Positions 8,155-15,152 of a stretch of 16,180 nt of DNA are shown piece by piece. This DNA is from JAEYZS01 sp031374125. GTDB lineage: Bacteria > Bdellovibrionota > Bdellovibrionia > Bdellovibrionales > JAEYZS01. The notes under the pieces were generated by a model. It saw nothing but the letters and a program-made list of their open reading frames with translations. It searched no databases and was not told where the DNA came from. A program made the position numbers and the translations under genes. Position 1 is the stretch's first letter. Each line of letters starts with the position of its first letter. The DNA lies in assembly GCA_031374125.1 (NCBI GenBank), contig JANMFM010000175.1, forward strand, positions 1 to 16,180, given 5' to 3'.

Positions 8155-8337
8155 ATGGCTGTTAAAGCCTACGGGATTTCAAAGCTAGCAAGCAAATCAG
8201 GAATCAATAGAAGAGCCTTATATAAGATTTTCGACAAAAATGGACACCTTAGTTTTGAGCTAGTTGCTCAAATCATGCAAAGCCTTGGGTTAGAATTAAA
8301 AATCCACCCTAAGAAACCCAAAAAGAAGGCTTCCTAA
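8155..8337 (+). CDS. Short orphan HTH protein, antitoxin-like (HigA/COG3636 type)
   Basis: A 60-residue protein whose core (AYGISKLASKSGINRRALYK, then NGHLSFELVAQIMQSLGLEL) matches the C-terminal HTH half of the COG3636/TIGR02684 addiction-module antidote family, followed by a lysine-rich tail. Typical members are about 95-100 residues, so roughly 40 N-terminal residues are missing. The frame stays open upstream to a TAA at 8104, but there is no ATG, GTG or TTG in that stretch, and the upstream bases form a perfect inverted repeat, which supports ATG 8155 as the start. No RelE/HigB-like toxin gene lies beside it. It may be a minimal stand-alone regulator or the remnant of a decayed toxin-antitoxin pair. 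Confidence 0.7.
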   Translation: MAVKAYGISKLASKSGINRRALYKIFDKNGHLSFELVAQIMQSLGLELKIHPKKPKKKAS

Positions 8338-8356
8338 GATTTGATCTTTGGTCATG

Positions 8357-8389
8357 AAAGAGTGATATTATCACCCTTTAAAGGTTTTT
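8357..8389 (+). terminator. Possible terminator / palindrome after the HTH gene
   Basis: A stem formed by AAAG and CTTT, then after one mismatch by GTGATA-T-TATCAC (8362-8374), is followed by AAAGG and a short T-run at 8385-8389. It sits between two convergent genes, so it could end either transcript. The T-run is offset from the stem, which makes it a weak intrinsic terminator. The palindrome repeats the half-site found upstream of the HTH gene, so it may instead be a second protein-binding site. Confidence 0.35.
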
Positions 8390-8426
8390 AATTCTATTAT
8401 GTATACGTGAAAATGACAATTTGTGA

Positions 8427-8750
8427 CTATTCATTTCCTTTTTTAAATAAATTAATCAGTTCTGCAATTTTTCTGTCGGATTCACTTTTGTTTTTAGAGC
8501 TGATTGCGTCTTTAACACAATGTTCTAAATGTGTTTTTAAAATATTAGCCTCTAAGGCCTTAAGAGCAGCAGTGGCAGCACGAAGCTGTTGAATTATTTT
8601 AGGACAATATTCTCTTTTGAGAATCATTCTTTCTACAGCGTCAACCTGCCCGTTAGCTCGCCTAAGTCGTGCGATATGACTTTTGTGATCTGGGTGGATA
8701 TCTGTACTCTTGTAGTCTTTGGTTTTTGAATCTTGTGTTCGTTTCGACAT
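8427..8750 (-). CDS. csoR: CsoR-type copper-sensing repressor
   Basis: All-helical metal-sensing repressor of the CsoR/RcnR family (PF02583), 107 residues. The signature RLRRANGQVDAVERMI begins helix 1. Candidate ligands are Cys49 (REYC), His74 and Cys78 (THLEHC). The spacing of +25 and +29 from the first Cys equals the Cys-His-Cys set of Cu(I)-CsoR, and the last position is not the His of RcnR or the Glu of FrmR, so copper is the best assignment. It has an additional His-rich N-terminus (HPDHKSH). In this family the metal-free tetramer binds DNA and metal releases it. The gene is divergent from the efflux string, and the gap contains a palindrome with a family-type core, so it should repress both directions. 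The ribosome site is weak (GAGGAA, about 10 bases before the ATG). Confidence 0.9.
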   Translation of the reverse strand: MSKRTQDSKTKDYKSTDIHPDHKSHIARLRRANGQVDAVERMILKREYCPKIIQQLRAATAALKALEANILKTHLEHCVKDAISSKNKSESDRKIAELINLFKKGNE

Positions 8751-8774
8751 AATATTCTAATTCCTCGATTCTGT

Positions 8775-8802
8775 TTGACAGAATACTCCCTACCAGTATG
8801 CT
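8775..8802 (+). promoter_or_regulatory. Rightward promoter of the metal efflux operon
   Basis: TTGACA (8775-8780) is a perfect -35 box and TATGCT (8797-8802) a fair -10 box, with a 16-bp spacer occupied by the operator core. The expected transcript start is near 8809, giving a leader of about 19 bases that contains the ribosome site AAGGAG. Confidence 0.65.
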
Positions 8803-8807
8803 GTCAA
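8780..8807 (-). promoter_or_regulatory. Leftward promoter of csoR
   Basis: On the minus strand TTGACA (complement of 8802-8807) and TATTCT (complement of 8780-8785) are separated by 16 bp, mirroring the rightward promoter. Transcription would start near 8773, about 23 bases before the csoR start codon. A repressor on the core would cover both promoters at once, giving autoregulation. Confidence 0.6.
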
Positions 8808-8827
8808 TATTTAAAGGAGTAAAGAAA

Positions 8828-9163
8828 ATGAAAAAATTATTGTTTATAGGATTAGCAGCATTAAGTGTGTCTGCATGCTCAACTCATGGCTTAATGAGAG
8901 GTTCTGTTGCAACAAAGATAACGGATACAGAAGCTCAGGTTTGTATGAATAAAGATGAGGTCAAGGTAGGCGATCATCTGGTTCTATATAAAAGCGTTTG
9001 TGAACAAAAAGACAGAGGACAGCGAGTAAGTATGACTTGTAAGAAAGTCGAAGCAGGACATGGCGAAATCACTCAGATCTTAAATGATCACTACTCTGCT
9101 ATCAAGTTTCCTGAGGGTACTAAATTCTCAGAAGGGGACGTCGTAGAAAAGCACATTCATTAA
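8828..9163 (+). CDS. Small lipoprotein, first gene of the metal efflux operon
   Basis: A 111-residue lipoprotein: MKK start, hydrophobic segment and lipobox LSVSAC with lipidated Cys17. I place the start at 8828 because AAGGAG lies 8 bases upstream; the longer frame from 8798 would begin inside the -10 box. The mature protein has three further cysteines (C39, C58, C71), a beta-rich central part (VKVGDHLVLYKSVC) and ends in HIH, so metal binding is possible. The family is unknown to me. It is the first gene after the CsoR-controlled promoter, which suggests a metallochaperone or envelope metal sensor serving the pump. A 31-bp palindrome separates it from the RND gene and could set its level apart from the rest of the operon. 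Confidence 0.8.
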   Translation: MKKLLFIGLAALSVSACSTHGLMRGSVATKITDTEAQVCMNKDEVKVGDHLVLYKSVCEQKDRGQRVSMTCKKVEAGHGEITQILNDHYSAIKFPEGTKFSEGDVVEKHIH

Positions 9164-9172
9164 TATTTCACT

Positions 9173-9203
9173 CGAACCTGTCACAGATTCTGTGACAGGT
9201 TCG
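9173..9203 (+). repeat. Perfect 31-bp palindrome between lipoprotein and RND genes
   Basis: CGAACCTGTCACAGA and its exact complement TCTGTGACAGGTTCG flank a single T. In RNA this is a very stable hairpin just after the lipoprotein stop and 16 bases before the RND start codon. No T-run follows, so it is not a classical intrinsic terminator. It may protect the upstream mRNA end, mark a processing site or attenuate downstream expression; protein binding is also possible. Confidence 0.75.
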
Positions 9204-9218
9204 TAATATACGGTAACT

Positions 9219-12200
9219 ATGTTAAACAAAATCATTTCGTGGGCGTTAAAAAATAGATTATTAGTTGTAAGCATAACTGCATTGGTAACAGTTTACGGTG
9301 GCGTTATTATATCACAGTTGCCAGTAGACGTATTTCCAGATCTCAATCGACCAACAGTAAATATTATGACAGAAGCGGGCGGCATGGCGCCTGAAGAAGT
9401 TGAAACGCTTGTGACCCTTACGCTCGAGACAGTTTTAAATGGTCTTCCGGGCGTTCAGCGTGTTCGATCTAGTTCTGGCGTTGGCCTCTCTATTATTTAT
9501 GTGGAGTTTGATTGGGGTACGGATATTTTTAGAAATAGACAGCTTGTTGCAGAGAAGCTGTCATTGGTTCAAGAAAAGCTTCCTCCCGGTATCACGCCCG
9601 TGATGGGGCCAATTTCATCTATTATGGGTGAAATACAATTAGTAGGTCTTTATTCAAAAGAGGATAAGACTCTTCCTCAAGATGTTCGAGCTATAGCTGA
9701 TTGGACAATACGTCCCAGATTGATGAGCATCCCAGGTATCTCTCAAGTCATCAGCATTGGTGGCGGAGTAAAACAATATCAAATTTTAATATCCGTTGAT
9801 AAATTAAGTAAAACTCAATTGAGCCTAGACAATATTGAGAAGGCTTTGTCTTCTATCAGTAAAAACTCTACGGGCGGATTCATTGATTTAGATAAAAAAG
9901 AATATTTAATTCGTAATATAGGACAAATAAGAGATATAGAAGAACTTGAGAATTCTGTAGTGGGATTACATCTTGGAAGACCGGTTCTTGTTAAGGACAT
10001 TGCTGAAGTCAAAATTGGATCTCAAGTAAAGCGTGGCGATGGAAGTGTTAATGGCACGCCTGCGGTTATCATGAGTATTCAAAAACAGCCCGGCGCTAGT
10101 ACTATAGATTTAACTCAAGAAATTGAAAAAGCGTTTGATGAAATACAAAAAGGTTTGTCTAAGGACATTGTTGTAGAGAAAAACCTTTTTAGACAAGCTA
10201 GCTTTATTAAGAATTCTATTTCTAACGTAGAAGAAGCATTAAGAGACGGAGCAATATTTGTAGCCATTGTGCTTTTTATCTTCTTAATGAATTTTAGAAC
10301 TACAGCAATCACATTAACAGCTATTCCTCTATCTTTTGTAGTCACTGCGATAGTAATGAAATTTTTTGATATCAGTATAAATACCATGACTCTTGGGGGT
10401 CTCGCTGTTGCAATTGGAGAATTAGTTGATGATGCCATTGTGGATGTTGAAAATGTGTATCGAAGATTAAAAGAAAATTCTCAAAGCGCAAATCCGAAAC
10501 CCATGCTTAAAGTGATTTATGAGGCCTCGAGTGAGGTTAGAAGTTCAATTGTGCTTGCAACCATCATTGTAGTTTTAGTATTTGTACCTTTGTTTTATTT
10601 AAGTGGAATTGAGGGTCGATTATTTATTCCCTTAGGAATTGCTTATATCGTATCTATCCTCTCTTCTCTTTTAGTTTCTTTAACGGTGACGCCGGTTCTG
10701 TGTTCATATCTACTTACAAAAGCAGATTTTATTAAACATGAAGTCGACAGTCGATTTGTATCCTTCTTAAAAAGATTTGATAAAAAGCTATTGTATAAAG
10801 TTTTAGATAAACCTCTTCCTTTAATTATTGGAGTAGTAATTTTATTTAGTTTAGGCATATCAACTCTACCATTTATGGGCAGAGATTTTCTGCCAAAATT
10901 CAATGAGGGTACGGCAACTATTAGTTTGATTTTACAACCTGGTGTATCTTTAGAAGAATCAAATAAAGTGGGTGCAGGGGCAGAAAAACTTATTTTGTCA
11001 GTACCCGAGGTAAAATCAGTGGCAAGACGTACGGGGAGAGCAGAGCTAGATGAACACGCCGAGGGCGTTCATAGTTCTGAAATCGATGTTGATTTCAAAG
11101 AAGACGGGCGAGCAAAAGAAATAGTTTTAGATGAAATAAGAGATAAACTGAGTACATTAGAAGGAGCTTTTGTAGCGGTGGGACAGCCTATTTCCCATAG
11201 ACTAGATCATCTCCTCTCTGGTGTTAGAGCTCAAATTGCGATTAAAGTTTTTGGACCCCAATTACCCACCTTAAGAGGAAAGGCCGCAGAAATTTATACG
11301 GCTATTAAAGATGTAGAGGGAGTAGTAGATTTACAAGTAGAGCAGCAAGTTCTAATTCCTCAAGTAAAAATTCAAATTCTTCGTGAAGAAGCCGCAAAAT
11401 TTGGTCTCGTTTCTGGTGAAATGATAGAAAATTTAGAGATGGCTTTAAATGGGGAAGTCGTCGGACAAATAATTGATCAGCAAAGATTTTTCGATGTATT
11501 TATGAGATTTGACGAGGCTTCAAGGTCAGATCTAGATGCAATGAAGAAAACTACAATTAAAATATTACCAGATGGAACAAAAGTAAGATTGGATCAAGTA
11601 GCAGATGTTTACACTTCGGATGGTCCAAATCTCATCAATAGAGAAAATATGCAAAGACGCATCGTAATTTCTGCGAATTCTTCTGGTCGTGACTTAGATA
11701 GCTTGGTTAAAGAAATTCAAAAGAATATATCTGAGAAAGTTGAAGTGCCAGAGGGATACTTCGTCACTTACGGTGGGCAATTTGAGAGCCAACAATCGGC
11801 TTCAAGATTAATTTTACTGCTGGGAACGCTTTCACTGATTGCTATTTTCATAGTTTTATACTCTCATTTTAAATCTACATTTATAGCTTTTCAAATCATG
11901 CTCAATGTTCCTATGGCGCTCATTGGAAGTGTTGCTGCTGTTTTTATAAGTGGTGGAACCTTATCTGTTGCAACGCTCGTGGCCTTTATTACTCTATGCG
12001 GGATTGCAAGTCGGAATGGGATTATGATGATTTCTCATTATCTTCACTTAATGGAGCATGAAGGTGAGAAGTTTTCTAAAGAGATGGTCATAAGAGGATC
12101 ATTGGAAAGATTAGTTCCAGTACTAATGACGGCGCTAACTGCAGGACTTGCATTAATTCCTCTGGTATTGAGTAAAGGGGAGCCGGGAAAAGAAATATTG

Positions 12201-12344
12201 CACCCTGTAGCCGTGGTTATCTTGGGTGGATTGATCAGTTCAACTTTACTAGACATGGTTGTAACTCCGGCTGTATTTTTTAGATTTGGAAGAAAGTCTT
12301 CAGAACATTATTTAGAAACACAAAAAAGAAAGGATGATTTATGA
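9219..12344 (+). CDS. Heavy-metal efflux RND pump (CusA/CzcA family)
   Basis: Inner-membrane proton/substrate antiporter, 1041 residues, full length for the HME-RND family. The N-terminal transmembrane helix and LPVDVFPDLNRPTVNIMTEA open the first porter domain; TM2-TM6 lie at about 340-500 and the second half repeats the layout, ending near residue 1025. TM4 carries the acidic cluster E401, D404, D405, D409, E411 (GELVDDAIVDVEN), needed for proton relay in this family. Where CusA has its copper-binding methionines this protein seems to have other residues, for example His664 in RLDHLLSG, so copper as substrate is not certain. The ribosome site is weak (GGTAA). The stop overlaps the next start (ATGA), indicating translational coupling. 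No adaptor (MFP) gene lies in the visible operon. Confidence 0.93.
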   Translation: MLNKIISWALKNRLLVVSITALVTVYGGVIISQLPVDVFPDLNRPTVNIMTEAGGMAPEEVETLVTLTLETVLNGLPGVQRVRSSSGVGLSIIYVEFDWGTDIFRNRQLVAEKLSLVQEKLPPGITPVMGPISSIMGEIQLVGLYSKEDKTLPQDVRAIADWTIRPRLMSIPGISQVISIGGGVKQYQILISVDKLSKTQLSLDNIEKALSSISKNSTGGFIDLDKKEYLIRNIGQIRDIEELENSVVGLHLGRPVLVKDIAEVKIGSQVKRGDGSVNGTPAVIMSIQKQPGASTIDLTQEIEKAFDEIQKGLSKDIVVEKNLFRQASFIKNSISNVEEALRDGAIFVAIVLFIFLMNFRTTAITLTAIPLSFVVTAIVMKFFDISINTMTLGGLAVAIGELVDDAIVDVENVYRRLKENSQSANPKPMLKVIYEASSEVRSSIVLATIIVVLVFVPLFYLSGIEGRLFIPLGIAYIVSILSSLLVSLTVTPVLCSYLLTKADFIKHEVDSRFVSFLKRFDKKLLYKVLDKPLPLIIGVVILFSLGISTLPFMGRDFLPKFNEGTATISLILQPGVSLEESNKVGAGAEKLILSVPEVKSVARRTGRAELDEHAEGVHSSEIDVDFKEDGRAKEIVLDEIRDKLSTLEGAFVAVGQPISHRLDHLLSGVRAQIAIKVFGPQLPTLRGKAAEIYTAIKDVEGVVDLQVEQQVLIPQVKIQILREEAAKFGLVSGEMIENLEMALNGEVVGQIIDQQRFFDVFMRFDEASRSDLDAMKKTTIKILPDGTKVRLDQVADVYTSDGPNLINRENMQRRIVISANSSGRDLDSLVKEIQKNISEKVEVPEGYFVTYGGQFESQQSASRLILLLGTLSLIAIFIVLYSHFKSTFIAFQIMLNVPMALIGSVAAVFISGGTLSVATLVAFITLCGIASRNGIMMISHYLHLMEHEGEKFSKEMVIRGSLERLVPVLMTALTAGLALIPLVLSKGEPGKEILHPVAVVILGGLISSTLLDMVVTPAVFFRFGRKSSEHYLETQKRKDDL

Positions 12345-12745
12345 AATCATTAATTTTATCAGCGCTACTAGCATTTAGCTTAAATTCTTTTGCACATGAA
12401 GGAGCTCATGGACCTGAACAGAAAATGGCTCCTCATGGCGGAGTTTTAAAGGACGGAAAAAATTTAATGGCAGAGCTTGTTCAAGATGGGGCAGGAGTTA
12501 AAATATTTTTTTTAACCCACAAATCTGAATCCATAGCACCAAAAACTGTCGCACTTGATCAAAAGACAATCTTACTTACTGACGCTAAGAAGAAAAGTGT
12601 TCCTTTTGAATTAGTAACAGAAGCTGATTCTATATTATTAAAATTCGATAAATCAAAATCCTATCGATACAACTTAGTGTTACCTGTTACCCATAATAAG
12701 ACTCAAGATAAACTCACTTGGCAGTTTGAGCCTCAATCTAATTAA
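12341..12745 (+). CDS. Small periplasmic HGG protein, efflux-operon component
   Basis: A 134-residue exported protein with a signal peptide cleaved at NSFA-HEG (about residue 18). The mature N-terminus is a metal-binding-like stretch (HEGAHGPEQKMAPHGG, His19, His23, His32), then a beta-rich domain without cysteines (LVQDGAGVKIFFLTH and so on). It overlaps the RND stop by four bases, so its synthesis is tied to the pump. The HGG start plus a beta domain resembles metal-binding extensions found on some CzcB/CusB adaptors, but the helical hairpin and lipoyl parts of an adaptor are absent. A CusF-like chaperone or partial adaptor role is inference. It shares architecture with the second small protein at 14040-14477. 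Confidence 0.8.
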   Translation: MKSLILSALLAFSLNSFAHEGAHGPEQKMAPHGGVLKDGKNLMAELVQDGAGVKIFFLTHKSESIAPKTVALDQKTILLTDAKKKSVPFELVTEADSILLKFDKSKSYRYNLVLPVTHNKTQDKLTWQFEPQSN

Positions 12746-12754
12746 AGGTTAATT

Positions 12755-14026
12755 ATGAGAATAGTTTTAGTTTTACTATTTTTAAGCTTAAGTATAAAAG
12801 TCTTAGCAGCAAGTGAGCTAACCTTAAAAGAAGCTTTATTAAAAGCGGGGGCTTCTAGCCCTGAGCTAAAAGCTAGTGAATACGACTATCAAGCTTCACT
12901 CGGGGCCCTAAAGATGGAGAGATCTGTTTTCTACCCAATAATAGGTATAGAAAGTGGCTATCAAAAATTTGATTCAGACTCAGAATATATCTCAGGAACA
13001 TTTAGTAATGTATTTGGAGAGTATAAGTTTGATCTGGGTGGCTCTGGATATTTCCAGTATAGAGCCGCATCTCTGGAAGCAGATATTGCTGCTTTAAAAA
13101 GAGAAAAAGCTCAAAAATTTATTCAATGGTCTATCGAAACTAAATTTAGCAGAGCTCTCTACTTACAAGAGTCACTCAAACTCTACAGTACTGCTTTAGA
13201 ACAAAACAAAACCTACGCTCAAATGGCACAAAAGAAAAAATCCTCAGGACTCGCATCTGATGCCGATGTGATTGAGTTTGATTTAAATGAAGCGATCCTA
13301 AGGTCAGACCTAGAAGATATTAAAAGTGAATTTAATGAAGCCATGAATGATCTTAGAGCTTCTTTAGGATTGGAGTATACAGAAGAGCTAGCACTTAAAG
13401 GAAACTTAGCTCACTTTCATATTTCTGAAAATCTCGAACAGGTAAAGTCAAAACTTAATAAATCGAGTTATGGCTTTCGTGCCTCAGGCCTTGAGGCGCA
13501 AAGGGCAAGCTATATGAAGTCTTCAAGTTACGGTGGATTTTTACCAGAATTAACTCTAAGAGCTACATATGGTAGACGTGGTATGGATGAACCAGAGGGC
13601 CCTGAAAAAACTTATTTTGTTGTTGCAAGATGGGAGCTTTTTTCTGGATTTAAAGATTTAGGCGCATACCAGAAGGCCTCAGCCCTTCAAGAAAAAACAG
13701 AATATGAGAAGAGATTAAATGACCGAAATTTACCAGCAGTTCTGGAAACTGAATATAAGAAATTTTTAGCGATACAAAATAGAGTGGACCTTGAATCTCA
13801 AAATCGTGAAAGATCAAAAAAGTATTTAAATACAGTTATGAGTGAGTATAGGAGAGGTGTTAAAAACTCAGCAGATCTTAAATCTGCATCTATGCAACTT
13901 CTAGAAACCTCACTAAGAGATTTAAAATATAGATTTGAAGGGATTAAACAAAAGGAAGTGCTCCAAAGTCTCCTTGGAAATTCAATTTCATTTGAGGTTT
14001 ATTCCACTGATCATAAAGTTAATTAA
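12755..14026 (+). CDS. TolC-like outer membrane channel (OEP family)
   Basis: Outer-membrane efflux protein of 423 residues, typical for the CusC/CzcC type. A signal peptide (to about residue 18, KVLA-AS) is followed by LTLKEALLKAGASSPELKAS, the usual start of the OEP fold. Two repeats of long amphipathic helices follow (about 90-215 and 290-415) with beta segments GIESGYQKF and TLRATYGRRG, each of which would form part of the barrel. There is no lipobox, so it is not acylated. Ribosome site AAAGG; it begins 9 bp after the small HGG protein. It should give the RND pump an exit through the outer membrane. Confidence 0.9.
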   Translation: MRIVLVLLFLSLSIKVLAASELTLKEALLKAGASSPELKASEYDYQASLGALKMERSVFYPIIGIESGYQKFDSDSEYISGTFSNVFGEYKFDLGGSGYFQYRAASLEADIAALKREKAQKFIQWSIETKFSRALYLQESLKLYSTALEQNKTYAQMAQKKKSSGLASDADVIEFDLNEAILRSDLEDIKSEFNEAMNDLRASLGLEYTEELALKGNLAHFHISENLEQVKSKLNKSSYGFRASGLEAQRASYMKSSSYGGFLPELTLRATYGRRGMDEPEGPEKTYFVVARWELFSGFKDLGAYQKASALQEKTEYEKRLNDRNLPAVLETEYKKFLAIQNRVDLESQNRERSKKYLNTVMSEYRRGVKNSADLKSASMQLLETSLRDLKYRFEGIKQKEVLQSLLGNSISFEVYSTDHKVN

Positions 14027-14039
14027 AGGAGAGTTTAGG

Positions 14040-14477
14040 ATGAAAATATATATTTATTTACTAACAATGTTATTCGTTTCTGTTCAATCATTTGGTCACG
14101 GCGAGAATAAACCAGGGCCCAATGGCGGTTTTATTCGTATGCCAGGTGTTTTTCATACGGAAGTTGTGCCTGATAAAAAAGATGATTCTTTTCATCTGTT
14201 TTTATTAGATTTAGAGTTTAAAAATCCAACTGTTAAAAATTCATCCGTGGAAGCTCTTTTAGAGCAAAAGAGAAATAAGAAAGTGAAATTTTCATGTGAA
14301 GTTATGGGTGTTAATCACTATCACTGCAAGCCAGATAAAGGATATTCTAAAGACTCAGGGAAACTAACTCTAAAAGTTAAAAGAGATGGCGCAGAAGGCA
14401 ATGCTGAATATCAATTTCCCTTGAAATGGGCCGAAGATTCTCAAAACAAAGAGGAAGTGGATCATTCTCACCACTAA
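14040..14477 (+). CDS. Second small His-rich periplasmic protein of the efflux operon
   Basis: A 145-residue exported protein. The start at 14040 follows AAAGGAGAG and gives a normal signal peptide cleaved near QSFG-HGE (residue 19); the frame is open upstream to 13935 but that part lies inside the tolC-like gene. The mature protein begins HGENKPGPNGG, like the HGG protein at 12341, and continues with a beta-rich domain (FHTEVVPDKK, FHLFLLDLEF). It has two cysteines (C86, C96, the latter in NHYHCKP) and a His-rich end (DHSHH), all possible metal ligands. The pair looks like two diverged members of one family within the operon. Periplasmic copper binding is the likely role, by inference. Confidence 0.8.
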   Translation: MKIYIYLLTMLFVSVQSFGHGENKPGPNGGFIRMPGVFHTEVVPDKKDDSFHLFLLDLEFKNPTVKNSSVEALLEQKRNKKVKFSCEVMGVNHYHCKPDKGYSKDSGKLTLKVKRDGAEGNAEYQFPLKWAEDSQNKEEVDHSHH

Positions 14478-14509
14478 ATAATTATGAATAATGAAAAACA
14501 ACCCAAATA

Positions 14510-15097
14510 ATGAGTAAGTCTAATAAAACTGATGATGCATCAAATTCGCATTTAGAAGCTAATGCAATTGCAACTATTATAGAGAGTCAGAAAAAATTTA
14601 TTTCTTTTTTAGAATCTAAGGTTAAAAATATAAGTATTGCAGAAGACATATTCCAAATGTCTATTTTGAAAGCTCTAAAAAATGGCAAGGATTTAAAAAG
14701 CGAAGAGGCGGTGTTTCCTTGGTTCTATCAGATTTTAAAAAATTCCGTGACGGACTATTTTCGCGAAAATAAAAAAATATCAGGAAAATCTGAAGAAATT
14801 TATCGCTTTCTTTCAGAACTATCAAATGAGGCATCCTTTAATAAAGAATCAAAAGAATTATTGTGCGAATGTTTTAAAGAGCTCATTAAAACCATAAATC
14901 CTGGTTACGCTGATTTATTGAATAAAGTCGATATCAACGATGAAAGCTTAGAAGACCTTGCTAAAGCTCAAAATATGACGGTTAATAACATTACGGTAAA
15001 ACTTCATAGAGCGAGGAAAGCTCTTAAAGAGAGTTTAGAAGTGACCTGTGGTGCTTGCACCAAACACGGTTGCTTAAATTGTACGTGCAACATGTGA
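14510..15097 (+). CDS. ECF sigma factor with Cys-rich metal-sensing tail (CorE-like)
   Basis: RNA polymerase sigma factor of the extracytoplasmic-function class, 195 residues. Region 2 covers about 27-88 (AEDIFQMSILKALKNG, then FPWFYQILKNSVTDYFRENK) and region 4 about 125-176 (ESLEDLAKAQNMTVNNITVK, then LHRARKAL). The last 16 residues hold five cysteines and a histidine: C180, C183, H186, C188, C191, C193 (CGACTKHGCLNCTC). Myxococcus CorE and related sigma factors carry a C-terminal Cys-rich domain that senses copper, so this one is probably metal-controlled without an anti-sigma factor; none is encoded nearby. The ribosome site is poor and the start overlaps (TAATG) a possible 8-codon leader frame at 14484-14510. 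It lies between the efflux genes and the copper ATPase, its likely target. Confidence 0.85.
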   Translation: MSKSNKTDDASNSHLEANAIATIIESQKKFISFLESKVKNISIAEDIFQMSILKALKNGKDLKSEEAVFPWFYQILKNSVTDYFRENKKISGKSEEIYRFLSELSNEASFNKESKELLCECFKELIKTINPGYADLLNKVDINDESLEDLAKAQNMTVNNITVKLHRARKALKESLEVTCGACTKHGCLNCTCNM

Positions 15098-15152
15098 TTA
15101 TTTAGTTAATTCGTATATTTAAACGATTTATACAAAAAAATGTAATATAAAG

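Larger units (their letters stand above)
8775..8807. promoter_or_regulatory. 33-bp palindromic CsoR operator with divergent promoters
   Basis: The palindrome is TTGACAG, A, ATACT, CCCTACC, AGTAT, G, CTGTCAA: the outer 7-bp arms and the 5-bp inner arms pair perfectly. The core TACT-7 nt-AGTA with a C/G-rich middle matches the layout of RcnR-type operators (TACT-G6-N-AGTA). Each arm also supplies a consensus -35 box. CsoR binding is inferred from family and position. Confidence 0.75.

Noticed and set aside
8798..8827. Longer start (ATG 8798) for the lipoprotein gene
   Set aside because: This ATG lies in the -10 box of the promoter, and AAGGAG at 8814-8819 is correctly placed for the ATG at 8828, which gives a normal lipoprotein signal.
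10115..10438. Minus-strand open frames inside the RND gene
   Set aside because: They mirror the coding frame of a strongly conserved membrane pump, have low-complexity composition and no ribosome sites.
13935..14039. Extended N-terminus of the second small periplasmic protein
   Set aside because: It lies entirely inside the tolC-like gene; the ATG at 14040 has a strong ribosome site and a clean signal peptide.
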